Assembly (NCBI GenBank): GCA_963782495.1
Contig: CAWAJU010000009.1
Span: forward strand, 434,001-498,000
Length of the DNA stretch: 64,000 nt
From: DASQBT01 sp963782495
Lineage (GTDB): Bacteria; Pseudomonadota; Gammaproteobacteria; Burkholderiales; Thiobacillaceae
Reading direction: 5' to 3'
Shown: piece by piece, positions 33,593 to 43,863 of the stretch
How the letters are laid out: every line of letters starts with the position of its first letter
Numbering within the stretch: position 1 is the stretch's first letter
Position numbers and translations under genes: made by a program
The notes under the pieces: generated by a model
The model's input: only the letters and a program-made list of their open reading frames with translations
Told to the model about the DNA's origin: nothing
Databases searched by the model: none

Positions 33593-34282
33593 TCAGTCTG
33601 CCGGGTGGCGGTCGATCTGATAAAGGGTGATGACCAGCCCTATCGTCGCAGCAACAAGGAAAACCGGGCCAAACAACCAGAACACCAAGTGAATTGCGAA
33701 GAAGAACGAGCGCATGCCAACCGCGACCATGTAGCCCGCCCGATTGAGCCGGCTGGCGACGTTCTCCCGTCTAAGGATAGGGTTCTCTTCCTGATCAACT
33801 TGCGTAACGTTGAGCATGAACAACACCTGATTGGCCAGGCGTATGGACAGGGCATAGGCAAAGAACGCAATGACAAAGTCGACCAGCAGGCACATGACTT
33901 TGACTATCCACAACTACTTCAGGTGTGAACCAATGAAATTGATGGCGTGCCAGCTATGGATGATGTTTTCTGCCTGGCCGGAAAGCGTTAGCGTACCCAT
34001 AATCAAAAGCGAGGCCGTCGAGGCCATCATGATGCCGGCCATGATGAAGTTGCGCAGCGTCTGTACCGCCATCACCTCGCTGCCGGGATTCGTCATGACA
34101 TTTCTGACCCAAAGTGACCGTGCAAGCGCGTTGACGGCCAGGATGGAATAGGTTGGATCACGTCGTACGCGGACATTTAGGAAGACGTAATACGAACCTA
34201 CCAGGAGCAAACTGATGACGATCGAGATCGCGTCGACGCCAAACTCATGGGACCACGACTGGTTGCTCGAAACATTATTCAT
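33593..34282 (-). pseudogene. DUF599 paralogue interrupted by an amber codon
   Basis: The reverse strand from ATG 34282 (MNNVSSNQSWSHEFGVDAIS) encodes a DUF599 protein closely similar to the one at 22689-23366 along its whole length. Translation is cut by a single TAG at 33914-33916: the intact copy has SHLKALWIVKV where this one reads SHLK-stop-LWIVKV, in the same frame. No frameshift accompanies it and both halves remain well conserved. It is either a recent nonsense mutation, a sequencing error, or readthrough. Confidence 0.85.
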
Positions 34283-34694
34283 GTCTTGCCGCATTTCTTG
34301 AAATGGGAACAGGAGCGCGAACGCCTGGCAACGCAACTCGCGGGCTTGACGAGTTCCTCCGCGGAAGGACGACGCTGGAAATATACACGCGCCAATGTTG
34401 CCCTTGCCGAGAGTGCCATCTGTGAAGGTCATGCGCCTGTGACGATGGACCACCCGGGCCTCTCCCGGACTCCGGGGTGGAATCATACGCGTGCCTCACG
34501 GCGGTTTCGGAACCGCAGGAACCCTCGACTGTCGTATGGAGTAATCCTTCCGGGCAAACTGCCACCCTTGGACGCGCTCGAACTCAGAAACCTTTGACGA
34601 GAGAATCTTATCCAATCTGCAGATCAATAATAACCGCCAATCAAAAGCCGTGCCGTACACTTGCCGCCTTCAAGTTCAAGGCCCTCTGCCCCCC

Positions 34695-36167
34695 TCACCC
34701 CGTCCCCCCCACCGTCAACCCATCGATCCTGAGCGTCGGCTGCCCCACCCCCACGGGCACACTCTGACCTTCCTTGCCGCAGGTCCCCACCCCTGGATCG
34801 AGCCTCATATCGCTGCCGATCATCGCGATCCGGGTCAGGGCATCGGGCCCGTTGCCGATCAGCGTAGCTCCCTTGACCGGATAGGTGACCTTGCCGTTCT
34901 CGATCATGTAGGCCTCGGCAGTGGAGAACACAAACTTGCCGTTGGTGATGTCAACCTGGCCGCCGCCGAAATTAACAGCGTAAATGCCGCGCTCGACCGA
35001 GGCGATTATTTCCTGCGGGTCCTTGTTGCCAGCCAGCATGTAGGTATTGGTCATGCGCGGCATGGGCAGGTGGGCAAAGGATTCACGTCTTCCGTTGCCG
35101 GTAACCGGCACGCCCATCAGGCGCGCATTGAGGCTGTCCTGCATATAGCCGACCAGCACGCCGTCTTCGATGAGTGTGGTGCACTGGGTGGGATTACCTT
35201 CGTCATCGACGTTGAGCGAACCGCGCCGTTGCGGCAGTGTACCGTCGTCGATCACTGTCACGCCCGGCGATGCAACACGCTCGCCCATGCGGCCCGAGAA
35301 GGCGGATGAGCCCTTTCGGTTGAAGTCGCCTTCGAGGCCATGGCCGACGGCCTCATGCAGCAGTATGCCGGGCCAGCCAGGCCCCAGCACCACCGGCATC
35401 ACGCCCGCTGGTGCGGGTTTGGCCGCCAGATTGGTAACCGCCTGGTGTACTGCCTGGCGCGCGTAATCCTCGATACGCTCGTCGGTAAACCAGGCATAGT
35501 CGAACCGTCCGCCGCCCCCACCTGAACCCTGCTCGCGCCGCCCATCCTGTTCAGCAATCACCTGCACCGACAGACGCACCAAGGGACGCACATCCGCCGC
35601 GGTGTGTCCGTCAGAACGCGCGACATACACCACGTCGTACTCCGAAGCGAGATGGGCGATCACCTGGATCACGCGCGGATCAAGCTTGCGCGCGACCGCC
35701 TCGACCTTTTCCAGCAGCGAAACCTTTTGCGGATCGGGCAGGCTGGCCAGGGGATCGACCGGCTGATACAGGTTGCGCCCCGCTCCCGCGAACGCGACCG
35801 GCACTGACCGGTTTTGCCCGGTGCGGGCGATGGCGCGAGTGGCATCCGCGGCCTGTGACAGGGCCTCGAGCGAAATGTCGTCGGAATAGGCAAATGCAGT
35901 CTTCTCCCCAGACACCGCACGCACCCCCACGCCCTGGTCGATATTGAAACTGCCGGACTTGACCTGGCCCTCTTCCAGGGTCCAACCCTCGGAGCGGGTG
36001 TACTCGAAGTACAGGTCGGCATAGTCCACTTCGGTGGCCATCAGCTTGGCGAAAACCGGGGTTAACTGACTGGCGTCCAGTTGATTGGGCATCAACAGCG
36101 TTGCACGGGCGGTTTCGAAAAGCTGTTCGGAAACCTGCAGTGCAGGCTGGGTATCTTTCACATTCAT
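34695..36167 (-). CDS. tldD: TldD metalloprotease subunit
   Basis: A 490-residue peptidase of family U62, usually acting with TldE/PmbA to degrade unfolded peptides and mature some ribosomal peptides. The metal-binding motif HEAVGHGLEGD (HExxxH) is present, as are the N-terminal DYADLYFEYTRSEGWTLEEG and the C-terminal MTNTYMLAGNKDP. The partner pmbA is not in the window. It follows the nitrilase gene by 11 nt. Confidence 0.96.
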   Translation of the reverse strand: MNVKDTQPALQVSEQLFETARATLLMPNQLDASQLTPVFAKLMATEVDYADLYFEYTRSEGWTLEEGQVKSGSFNIDQGVGVRAVSGEKTAFAYSDDISLEALSQAADATRAIARTGQNRSVPVAFAGAGRNLYQPVDPLASLPDPQKVSLLEKVEAVARKLDPRVIQVIAHLASEYDVVYVARSDGHTAADVRPLVRLSVQVIAEQDGRREQGSGGGGGRFDYAWFTDERIEDYARQAVHQAVTNLAAKPAPAGVMPVVLGPGWPGILLHEAVGHGLEGDFNRKGSSAFSGRMGERVASPGVTVIDDGTLPQRRGSLNVDDEGNPTQCTTLIEDGVLVGYMQDSLNARLMGVPVTGNGRRESFAHLPMPRMTNTYMLAGNKDPQEIIASVERGIYAVNFGGGQVDITNGKFVFSTAEAYMIENGKVTYPVKGATLIGNGPDALTRIAMIGSDMRLDPGVGTCGKEGQSVPVGVGQPTLRIDGLTVGGTG

Positions 36168-36178
36168 GATGGAGCTTC

Positions 36179-37147
36179 CTATTTCTTGGGTACGGTATCC
36201 CGCGTCAGGGGGGTGCGGCGTTCCAGTGTCATCACCTGGGTCGGTTCAATGCCCAGGACCCGATGTTTGAGAGCCGGCAAACTCTTGCGCAGACTGGCTT
36301 GATACTTCGAATTGATGTTCGCCATCACCACACCCGAGCCCCGCGGCAGGCGGTCCAGCACCACGCCCCAAGGATCGACGATCATACTGTCACCGTGGGT
36401 TTCGCGGCCGGAGAGATGATAGCCTCCCTGCGCGGGGGCGATGACATACGCCAGATTCTCAATTGCGCGGGCCCGCACCAGCGTTTCGAAATGCGCCTTG
36501 CCGGTGGTTTCGGTAAAAGCCGACGGCACCACGATCAGATCCACATCCGGCATGGCCCGATAGATTTCTGGGAAACGCAGGTCATAGCAAACCGACAGTC
36601 CGATGCGACCGAACGGGCTGTTGACCACGACGACCGTATCCCCCCCCTCGATGGTCTTTTCTTCCTGATAGTGTTCAACGCCAAGATCGAGGCCAAACAA
36701 ATGAATCTTGTCGTAACGCGCCACCTGCTTGCCGCGCTCGTCGTAGACCAGGCAGGCGTTGCGCACCTTGTTCGGATCGGAGCTCTCCAGCGGCACCGTG
36801 CCGCCCACCAGCCAAAGCTTGTGCTTCTTGGCCATGCGGGAAAGAAAGTCCTGCATCGGACCCTTGCCTTCCTTTTCCCGCACCTTCACCTTGTCGGTGT
36901 CCTTCAATCCCATGATGGCGAAGTACTCCGGCAGTGCCACCAGCCGCGCGCCGGCTTCGGCCACCTGCTCGATCAGACGCTCCGCCTCGAAAAGATTGGC
37001 CACCACATTGGGGCCGGATGCCATTTGAATGGCCGCTACCCGAACGGTCCCGGCGGGTTGCTGGGGCGCAGGTTTCTTCTGGCTGCCGCGGGTGCGGGCT
37101 ACGCTCGACTTGGGATTTCTGGTGGTTTTGACTGGCTGCATGATCAT
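36179..37147 (-). CDS. Carbon-nitrogen hydrolase (nitrilase superfamily)
   Basis: A 322-residue amidase of the Nit/omega-amidase branch. The catalytic triad is visible as Glu in ALPEYFAIMG, Lys in RYDKIHLFG and Cys in SVCYDLRFPE. The start ATG at 37147 overlaps the yhdP stop by ATGA. The N-terminal 25 residues are basic and probably not part of the fold. The order yhdP-nitrilase-tldD recurs in betaproteobacteria. A likely task is repair of deaminated glutathione or similar, by analogy with Nit1. Confidence 0.92.
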   Translation of the reverse strand: MIMQPVKTTRNPKSSVARTRGSQKKPAPQQPAGTVRVAAIQMASGPNVVANLFEAERLIEQVAEAGARLVALPEYFAIMGLKDTDKVKVREKEGKGPMQDFLSRMAKKHKLWLVGGTVPLESSDPNKVRNACLVYDERGKQVARYDKIHLFGLDLGVEHYQEEKTIEGGDTVVVVNSPFGRIGLSVCYDLRFPEIYRAMPDVDLIVVPSAFTETTGKAHFETLVRARAIENLAYVIAPAQGGYHLSGRETHGDSMIVDPWGVVLDRLPRGSGVVMANINSKYQASLRKSLPALKHRVLGIEPTQVMTLERRTPLTRDTVPKK

Positions 37148-40100
37148 CCGTTTGTTTCTTGTTGCCTGCTTGTTTTGGGTCTGGCCAACTTCGTGACATT
37201 GGGCTCAACCCAAGGGCCGTTGACCAGGTATTCATACGAGGTCGCTTCCTCAATCGGGTCGCGCAGCACTTTTTGCACGGCCAGAGCCCCGAGTCCCGCG
37301 AGCGGGCCGCCGAGTAGGGCGCCAGCCACCGCCACGCTTTCCGATAGCTTGGGGCTGACCTTGACCCGAAGTTGCACCGTTTCATCCGCAAGTTTGGCGA
37401 CGCCGGACATCTTCACCGTCGCTGCCGGGCCTTTCATGCGAAAGTCATCGCTGTAGACATTGCCACCGACTATTCTAAGCGTAGCGGAAATCTCATCGAA
37501 GGCGAAACCGCCGGTGAACACATCGCGAAAATCCAGGTTCATGCGCCGCGGGATGGACTGCAAGCTAATTATTCCCAAAAGCTTGGCGACGCCTGGCTCG
37601 GCTTTCAGGAACTGGCCGCTCTGTGCCTTGAAGTTAAGCGTCCCAGTCAGACTGCGAAATGCGAAATCTGCTGGCGAGCCCTGCCAAGTAACGTCGCCAT
37701 ATACGCTGCCTTTCCCCCGTTTGACCATGTCCGGGAATCCATAACGGGCAAGCATTTTCCCGGCGTCCTTGATATCCGTTTCCAGATTCACATGGGTTTC
37801 GTCGCCGGCCACGCCTTTCCACAGGCCGCTCATGGTGATGACGCTGTCTGGGCTGATCAGACGCAATTGATCAATCACCAAGCCCGTGCTGCTGCCATGC
37901 GCCAAGGCTTCCAGCCTTCCCAGGGACAGATCCTCCATGCGCAAGTCCTCCACTGACACGTCCAGAGAAGGAAAATCCGCTGCCACGACCCGAGGCCCTT
38001 CAAGCTTTGCGCCCGCCGACAGCGCCGGCGGGATCACCAATTGTTTAAACACGCCGGACACCCGGGCAACCGTTCCTCCGGTCGCCCGCCGGTACGCAAC
38101 GCTCCCCTGGACGCCCTGCCCTCCCACATCAACCTTGAAGATGCCGGACTTGAGCTTGCCACTCAGGTTGATGTCGTTGAACCGGCGACCTAGAAAATTC
38201 AGGTGCGACAAGGTCAGGTTAATTCCGTTGAGCAGCGACTGCTCATCGCCACCCGTAGGAACAAGGTCCAGCCAGCGGCCGAGATCAAAGTCGCGCACAT
38301 AGCCCGCCACCGACAGGCCCGGTTGCTGGGGCAGCTGCGCGGCCTCGCCAAAACGAATTTCGCCGCGATCCATTTTCATGCCCGTGGCGCTTGGCCGGCT
38401 CACCCACACCTCAGACACTTGCTTGGCATAGTTAAGCGTCGACCACGTTGTCCCATCCTTGAGCGGTTGTTGCTCAAACGTCAATTCCGCGGGCTGTCCC
38501 GCGCGCTTGCTCAAGGGTGCCGGCAGACTCGACTCCAGGCCCACCAAGTTCGATTCCGCCTTGATACCGGCATGTTCCCCATGGCCCAGCAGAATTTCGC
38601 CTTTCCAGTTGGCCTGGCCAGACACAAGACGACCGATCGGTTTGCCTAGCCACGGCTCAAGCGCCGCCGCCGTAAACACGCCCTGCCCGAGAATGCGTGC
38701 TTTTGAGCCTTGGGTCGTGACCGCGAACAAGGCAGGACCGCCCAAGGCGCGCGCCTTGATCCGGTTCGCGCTGACTGTCTGGTCGGTAAAGTCCAGTTGG
38801 CCATTGACCTGTTCAACCCTGGGTACATCAGGGCCTGGGTAGACCGTATTGTTGTTAAAGCTCAGCCGACCTGCCACGGTGGTGTCGGCACTGTGGCGTA
38901 GCGGCACCTTGATGTTAAGGGCTAGCCGCAGGTCGCCGGTCCCGGTCACCTCTCCCGTCAGATTGTCGATCCGTTCGGCGACTGGGCTGAAATTGGCGAA
39001 TCGGACGAATTCCGCCAAGGGGCCGTTCGCTTCGCCCTTCACATCAAGAATCTCCCCTGCGTTCGCAAGATCAGGTATCACCGCCTGCACCTGGTGCAGT
39101 TGGGCGTCGAAAACACGCGCCCGATCCGAAAGGATTTCCAGGCGCGAATTGTGGAAGCGAAGTTCGCCATCGATTGCGTCGATCGTTGGCCACTCGTTGG
39201 CATAATGAAGCACCGCCCCATTTATCAGCGCGTCAACCTGAAACAGCCCACCTGCGTTATTGCGGAACGGGAAGCGACGCGGCTCTCCACGCAGGGTAAA
39301 GGTCGCCTGTTGGGCAGTGCCGGCAAGTATTCCCTGCTTAAGCCAGGTGTAGGTTTCTTCATTCACCACCTTTGGTATATAACGGTATACGGATGCGCCT
39401 ATCGCCCGCACCAGTCGTCCGGACAGGTCCATCTGGTCAGGACCATCGCTGGCGATTCGATAGGTCCCGGCGAGGTTGCCGGCCAGATCCGCGTTTTCCA
39501 GCTCCACATTGGCGAGCTGCAGTTCATAGCCGGAGCTCTGCCAACGCCAGCCACCCTGAGCGAAAAGGCGGGTCCAGTCTATTTTTCGATCGCGGAAAAT
39601 TTGCGGCATGTCGAATTGACCCGACCGGATATCCAAGCTGAATTCCCCCTTGTCCTGATCTCCTGTCAAGCTCCCGCTCAGTCCCGTTACGCCTGGCCAC
39701 CGGTCCATCGCCTCCCAGCCAAGCTGGCGAAAACGCCCGGACACGCTGAATGTATCGCGCTCTCCCTGTCGGACAGCAGGTTGCCAGCTTGCCTGCAGAT
39801 GATCGAGACGGCCCTGCGGCTGCAAGGCCGTCAATCGATTCTGCAGGACGGGTTTAATCGGCAACAAGGCAAGCAGCGGACGCAGCGGCGCCAAGTTCAG
39901 GTTATCAACCGTCAACTGGTAGCTGCCATTCTTCGTCCAGCCAAGTTGTCCGTTCAGGGGGCCGATCATCGACCCTCCTGGCGGCTGCAAGGACAGTCCG
40001 CCCGCCTTCAGCCACTGAGTATCCCCTTTTGCTTGCCAGCCCAACTGTCCCACAAGCCTGCGCAAATGAAACGGTTCATTCTGCACTTTGCTCTGAGCGC

Positions 40101-40947
40101 TGAGATCGAGCATGTTCAGGCGGGCGTCCAAAGCGGTGATCCGGCCCTTGTTCAACTGGGCGCTCAACGCGATCCCACCGCGCCCGCTCTTCATGTAGGG
40201 CAACTCCGTCCACGCAGCCAGGGACTCAAGCCGCAGGTTGCGAAACACGCCGTGCAGCGTTCCATACCATTCGTCCCGCCTGGAAAATCCGCGTCCATGC
40301 AAGATCCCACTTAGATCAAACTGCCCGCCCACGCTTTGCGGCGGCGTTGCGGAAACTTCGAATCGATGCCGGCGTCCCAAATTGCTTAGTTCGAGTCTCA
40401 CCCCGGTCAGCACCAGCGGCGGGGCCTGTCTGAAATCATCGATCCAGGCCACGGTAAGCCCGTTTACCGTCACTTCCCCCTGCTTCAGCAGCCAGTCCGA
40501 GAAGGCGTGATTGGCACTTTGAGGATCGATGGCGATCCCCCCCAAGTGGTACTTGCCTTCCTTGGTTCGCCGCAGGGTCAGCGCCGAGCCCTGCAATGTC
40601 AGACTGTGAAAGCGGGGTTCGAGAGTCAACACGCTGCGCCAGCCAAAGCGCCCGTCAAGGCGGTCAAAATGGAGAACCGGCCTGTTGTTCCGGTCACGCA
40701 GGGTTACGCCCTTAAGCGTGAACCAGGGACGGGCGCCGCCCCATTCGCCGCCGACTTCCTCAAGGCTTACCTGGAAACCGGTCGCGGAAGAAAGCAGATT
40801 CTCGATGGTGCCACGATAGTCCGAAATATGCGGCAGGACCCACAAGTACAGGTAGGCAAGCACGCACGCCCCGGTCGCCGTTGCTGCCAGCAGCACAATT
40901 CCGCTCCAGCGCAGCAGTCGATTCAAGGAAAACATGCTAGGTAACAA
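37144..40947 (-). CDS. yhdP: YhdP-like AsmA-family envelope protein
   Basis: A 1267-residue protein with one N-terminal membrane anchor (LLRWSGIVLLAATATGACVLAYLYLWVL) and a long periplasmic beta-rich region. The C-terminus has the AsmA-like/DUF3971 signature (DFRDVFTGGFAFDEISATL, then MKGPAATVKMSGVAKLADETVQL). YhdP, TamB and YdbH are thought to bridge the membranes and carry phospholipids outward. The length is typical. It heads the yhdP-nitrilase-tldD unit. Confidence 0.95.
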   Translation of the reverse strand: MLPSMFSLNRLLRWSGIVLLAATATGACVLAYLYLWVLPHISDYRGTIENLLSSATGFQVSLEEVGGEWGGARPWFTLKGVTLRDRNNRPVLHFDRLDGRFGWRSVLTLEPRFHSLTLQGSALTLRRTKEGKYHLGGIAIDPQSANHAFSDWLLKQGEVTVNGLTVAWIDDFRQAPPLVLTGVRLELSNLGRRHRFEVSATPPQSVGGQFDLSGILHGRGFSRRDEWYGTLHGVFRNLRLESLAAWTELPYMKSGRGGIALSAQLNKGRITALDARLNMLDLSAQSKVQNEPFHLRRLVGQLGWQAKGDTQWLKAGGLSLQPPGGSMIGPLNGQLGWTKNGSYQLTVDNLNLAPLRPLLALLPIKPVLQNRLTALQPQGRLDHLQASWQPAVRQGERDTFSVSGRFRQLGWEAMDRWPGVTGLSGSLTGDQDKGEFSLDIRSGQFDMPQIFRDRKIDWTRLFAQGGWRWQSSGYELQLANVELENADLAGNLAGTYRIASDGPDQMDLSGRLVRAIGASVYRYIPKVVNEETYTWLKQGILAGTAQQATFTLRGEPRRFPFRNNAGGLFQVDALINGAVLHYANEWPTIDAIDGELRFHNSRLEILSDRARVFDAQLHQVQAVIPDLANAGEILDVKGEANGPLAEFVRFANFSPVAERIDNLTGEVTGTGDLRLALNIKVPLRHSADTTVAGRLSFNNNTVYPGPDVPRVEQVNGQLDFTDQTVSANRIKARALGGPALFAVTTQGSKARILGQGVFTAAALEPWLGKPIGRLVSGQANWKGEILLGHGEHAGIKAESNLVGLESSLPAPLSKRAGQPAELTFEQQPLKDGTTWSTLNYAKQVSEVWVSRPSATGMKMDRGEIRFGEAAQLPQQPGLSVAGYVRDFDLGRWLDLVPTGGDEQSLLNGINLTLSHLNFLGRRFNDINLSGKLKSGIFKVDVGGQGVQGSVAYRRATGGTVARVSGVFKQLVIPPALSAGAKLEGPRVVAADFPSLDVSVEDLRMEDLSLGRLEALAHGSSTGLVIDQLRLISPDSVITMSGLWKGVAGDETHVNLETDIKDAGKMLARYGFPDMVKRGKGSVYGDVTWQGSPADFAFRSLTGTLNFKAQSGQFLKAEPGVAKLLGIISLQSIPRRMNLDFRDVFTGGFAFDEISATLRIVGGNVYSDDFRMKGPAATVKMSGVAKLADETVQLRVKVSPKLSESVAVAGALLGGPLAGLGALAVQKVLRDPIEEATSYEYLVNGPWVEPNVTKLARPKTSRQQETNG

Positions 40948-41047
40948 TGGGGACTCGATCCGGGAAACCGATCATTCTACAGACGCGCCAGTGGGCGCGC
41001 GATTACACCAGCCAAGTGTGGCGACGGCGGAAACAACATGCTGACTT

Positions 41048-41449
41048 CTACTCAAAGCTTTCACTGAAGCGGCGTATCCTGCGCCGGTCCCGTTTGGTAG
41101 GTCGTCCTTTGAGTGTGGCGGCGGGATTGAGTTGCATGCGCCGCTCGTCCATATGGGCTTGCCGGCGCGACAGGCTTTCTTCCGATTCCTCGTAAAGGCT
41201 GCGCGCCGCAGGCGCCGGCCCGCGCTTATCGGACAATGCCAGAATGACGAGTTCCCACTCGAATTCACCGATATGGACAAGCAGTCGATCTCCTGTCCGC
41301 ACCTCCTTGGCCGGCTTGCACCGTTCCCCGTTGAGTTGGATCCGTCCGCCTTCGACAGCCTGTGTGGCAAGGGACCGGGTCTTGAAAAACCGGGCGGCCC
41401 ACAGCCATTTGTCTATGCGAACTCTATCCAATGCCAATTGCTCTGCCAT
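41048..41449 (-). CDS. hslR: Hsp15-like S4-domain RNA-binding protein
   Basis: A 133-residue protein. Its S4 domain (RIDKWLWAARFFKTRSLATQAVEGGRIQLNG, then VRTGDRLLV) fits the heat-shock protein that rescues 50S subunits carrying nascent chains. A basic C-terminal tail (GRPTKRDRRRIRRF) follows. The start MAEQLALDRV at 41449 is preferred over longer frames. MGWLMAEQ, 4 codons upstream, is possible. Confidence 0.9.
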   Translation of the reverse strand: MAEQLALDRVRIDKWLWAARFFKTRSLATQAVEGGRIQLNGERCKPAKEVRTGDRLLVHIGEFEWELVILALSDKRGPAPAARSLYEESEESLSRRQAHMDERRMQLNPAATLKGRPTKRDRRRIRRFSESFE

Positions 41450-41535
41450 TAGCCAGCCCATCGTGCCATGGTCCTGCTTCGCACTCCCGCCCCAGGCGCT
41501 CCGCGCCCGCCGTGTCGCTGCTCGCCCCCCGCTCA

Positions 41536-42437
41536 TCAACCATTTTCGCTTTCGACAATCCGGCTCTCGCGCAACTTGCGCAGCCACCAGTTGAGTGCGT
41601 TGCCCGACTCACCGCTACGCCAGGCGAGATATACAACTTCGGTATGCTTTTCCGCTTGGACCGGCTTGATGACGAGTCGTTTGCCCGCCGCTTCGTTCTT
41701 TGCCACCCAGTTCGGCAACCAGCCTACGCCCAGTCCTGCCTGCAGGGCGGCCAGTTTGGCCTCCAAATCGGCAACGGTCAGCACCGGTTGGCCTTCGAGG
41801 ATACCCACTGTGCGTACCGGCAACCGCCTTGCGGTATCGGCGATGGCGACCACCCGATATTGTTCGATCACATCCTGCGCCAAAGGCGCGCGCAGCCTTG
41901 CGAGGGGGTGATCGGGTGCCACGCAGAACTCGAAGGACAGCTGCGCCAACACGCGGGAACGGTAACCTCCGCCCGCGGGCCCCGGACCCGACGCCCCAAC
42001 CAGCAGATCCGCCGCGCCCGTCATCAAGGCGTCCCACATGCCGGCCAGCACCTCACGGGTAAATCTTAGTCGTGTGTTCCCGGCCACCTGGTCAAATTCC
42101 TTCACCCATTGCATAAAAGGCTGCCAGGGCAGCAAGGCGTCGACCGCGATGGTCAGTCGTGGCTCCCAACCATGAGCAAGCTGTTTTACCCGGCTTTCCA
42201 AATCATCGGCAGCGTAAACGATGCGTCGCCCCTCCTCCAATAACAAGTGGCCGGCCGGGGTCAGGCGGGCGCGGTGCCCGCTGCGATCGAACAGCAGCAC
42301 ATCGAGATCCTGCTCCAGTTTCTGTATCGCGTAAGTCAGGCTCGAAGGCGCCTTGTCCAAAGCCTCCGCTGCTGCGGCAAAGGACCCCGGCGCTGTATCT
42401 CATCCAGCAACACCAAAGCATCCCGGCTCAGCTTCAT
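41536..42437 (-). pseudogene. LysR-family regulator with N-terminal frameshift
   Basis: From ATG 42437 the frame starts as a normal LysR helix-turn-helix (MKLSRDALVLLDEIQRRG). It then needs +1 base in the G-run at about 42385-42388 (C-run on the + strand) to continue as SFAAAAEALDKAPSSLTYAIQKLEQDL. From there a 274-codon frame runs to 41536 with a LysR substrate-binding domain. The gene is divergent from pirin, its probable target. It is either a pseudogene or a homopolymer sequencing error. Confidence 0.85.
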
Positions 42438-42535
42438 GTTCAGTTTTCTTGAATGACTTGCTTGAATTATGGACCTTAATGGCCGGGCCATGGCGCAATA
42501 GACTGCACTCAATGGTCATCAACTCGGAGGCAATC

Positions 42536-43233
42536 ATGGTCACCATTCGCAAGGCAGACACGCGTGGCCACGCCAACTTCGGCCGACTCGACAGCAGGCA
42601 CAGCTTTTCTTTCGGCAACTATTTCGATCCGGCCCATATGGGTTTCGGCGCCCTGCGTGTGATCAATGAGGATGTGGTTGCACCCGACGCCGGATTTCCC
42701 CGTCATGGCCATCAGGACATGGAAATCGTGACCCATTTGCGGGACGATGCGCTTGAGCACCAGGACAGCCTCGGGAGCGAAGGCCTGATCGCGCCGGCGA
42801 ACTCCAGCGCATGCGCGCGGGAACCGGAATAGAACACAGTGAATACAATACTTCTGGAGCCGACACCGTGCATTTCCTGCAAATCTGGATAACACCCGAA
42901 GAGAAAGGGCTGGAGCCCGGCTATGAACAGATTTCGCTTGAACGGGAAGCAGTTGCCGGCAGGCTGAAGCTGATCGCCTTGTCCGAGCCACTACCGGGCG
43001 CAGTGCACATTCATCAGGATGCAACGATTTACGCCGCCAGGCTCAAGCCCGGCGACTCGGCGAAGCTGCCGCTTGCGCAAGGCCGGCGCGCCTACATGCA
43101 GGTCGCGCAGGGCGAATTCCGTCTCAATGGCTACCCGCTCAAGCAAGGGGACGCGACAATGCTGGTGGAGGAGCAGTCCCTGCAATTGGACGCCTACGCG
43201 GCAGCAGAAGTACTGGTCTTTGATCTGGCTTGA
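42536..43233 (+). pseudogene. Pirin-family protein with internal frameshift
   Basis: From ATG 42536 (GGAGG upstream) the product starts MVTIRKADTRGHANFGRLD and keeps pirin motifs (PRHGHQDMEIVTH, ALEHQDSLGS). Near 42794-42797 one base is missing in a C/G run. Restoring it joins EGLIAPGELQRMRAGTGIEHSEYN to the second frame (42811-43233). Pirins are cupins that bind iron and have quercetinase or redox-regulatory roles. With the LysR gene, this is the second one-base defect within 400 bp. Confidence 0.87.
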
Positions 43234-43257
43234 CGGCCTGACTATTGGGAGTAGCAA

Positions 43258-43863
43258 ATGAAGAAGATTGCGATTGTTTATCACAGTGGCTATGGCCACA
43301 CCCAGCGCCAAGCGGAACACGTGGCCAGAGGTGCCCGCCAGGCGGGTTCACAGGTGAGCCTGATTCCGGCTGCCGAAGCAGAGTCGCGCTTTGCCGAACT
43401 CAACGCGGCCGATGCCATCATTTTTGGCGCGCCGACTTATATGGGCTCGGTTTCCGCGCCGTTCAAGGCCTTCATGGACAGCACCAGCAAGCTTTGGCAG
43501 GCGCGCGCCTGGCAGGATAAGCTGGCCGCGGGATATACCAATTCGGCCTCCTGGAGCGGAGACAAGCTTAACAGCCTGATTCAGATGATGGTGTTCGCCA
43601 ACCAGCATGGGATGATTTGGACGAGCCTTGGACTGCTCCCCGGCAACAACGTCAGCACTGGTAGTCGGCGGGACCTCAATTCCATGGGCTCTTTCGCCGG
43701 CGCGATGGCCCAGTCCAACGCAGAACAGGGTGCGGATACCATGGCGGAGTCCGACCTTATGACCGCAGAGCATCTGGGCCGTCGGGTGGCAGAGATCGCC
43801 CTGCGCTATCATCAGGACGCGCAAGTGTCCCATCAAACCAACCGAGCCATTCATGCCCATTAA
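43258..43863 (+). CDS. Flavodoxin-like NAD(P)H:quinone oxidoreductase
   Basis: A 201-residue flavoprotein of the WrbA/flavodoxin fold: the FMN phosphate loop YHSGYGHTQRQAEHVARG is near the N-terminus, then AIIFGAPTYMGSVSAPFKAF. It probably reduces quinones by two electrons. It overlaps the next gene by 11 bp and follows pirin by 24 nt, a cluster often linked to electrophile or quinone stress. Confidence 0.9.
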   Translation: MKKIAIVYHSGYGHTQRQAEHVARGARQAGSQVSLIPAAEAESRFAELNAADAIIFGAPTYMGSVSAPFKAFMDSTSKLWQARAWQDKLAAGYTNSASWSGDKLNSLIQMMVFANQHGMIWTSLGLLPGNNVSTGSRRDLNSMGSFAGAMAQSNAEQGADTMAESDLMTAEHLGRRVAEIALRYHQDAQVSHQTNRAIHAH

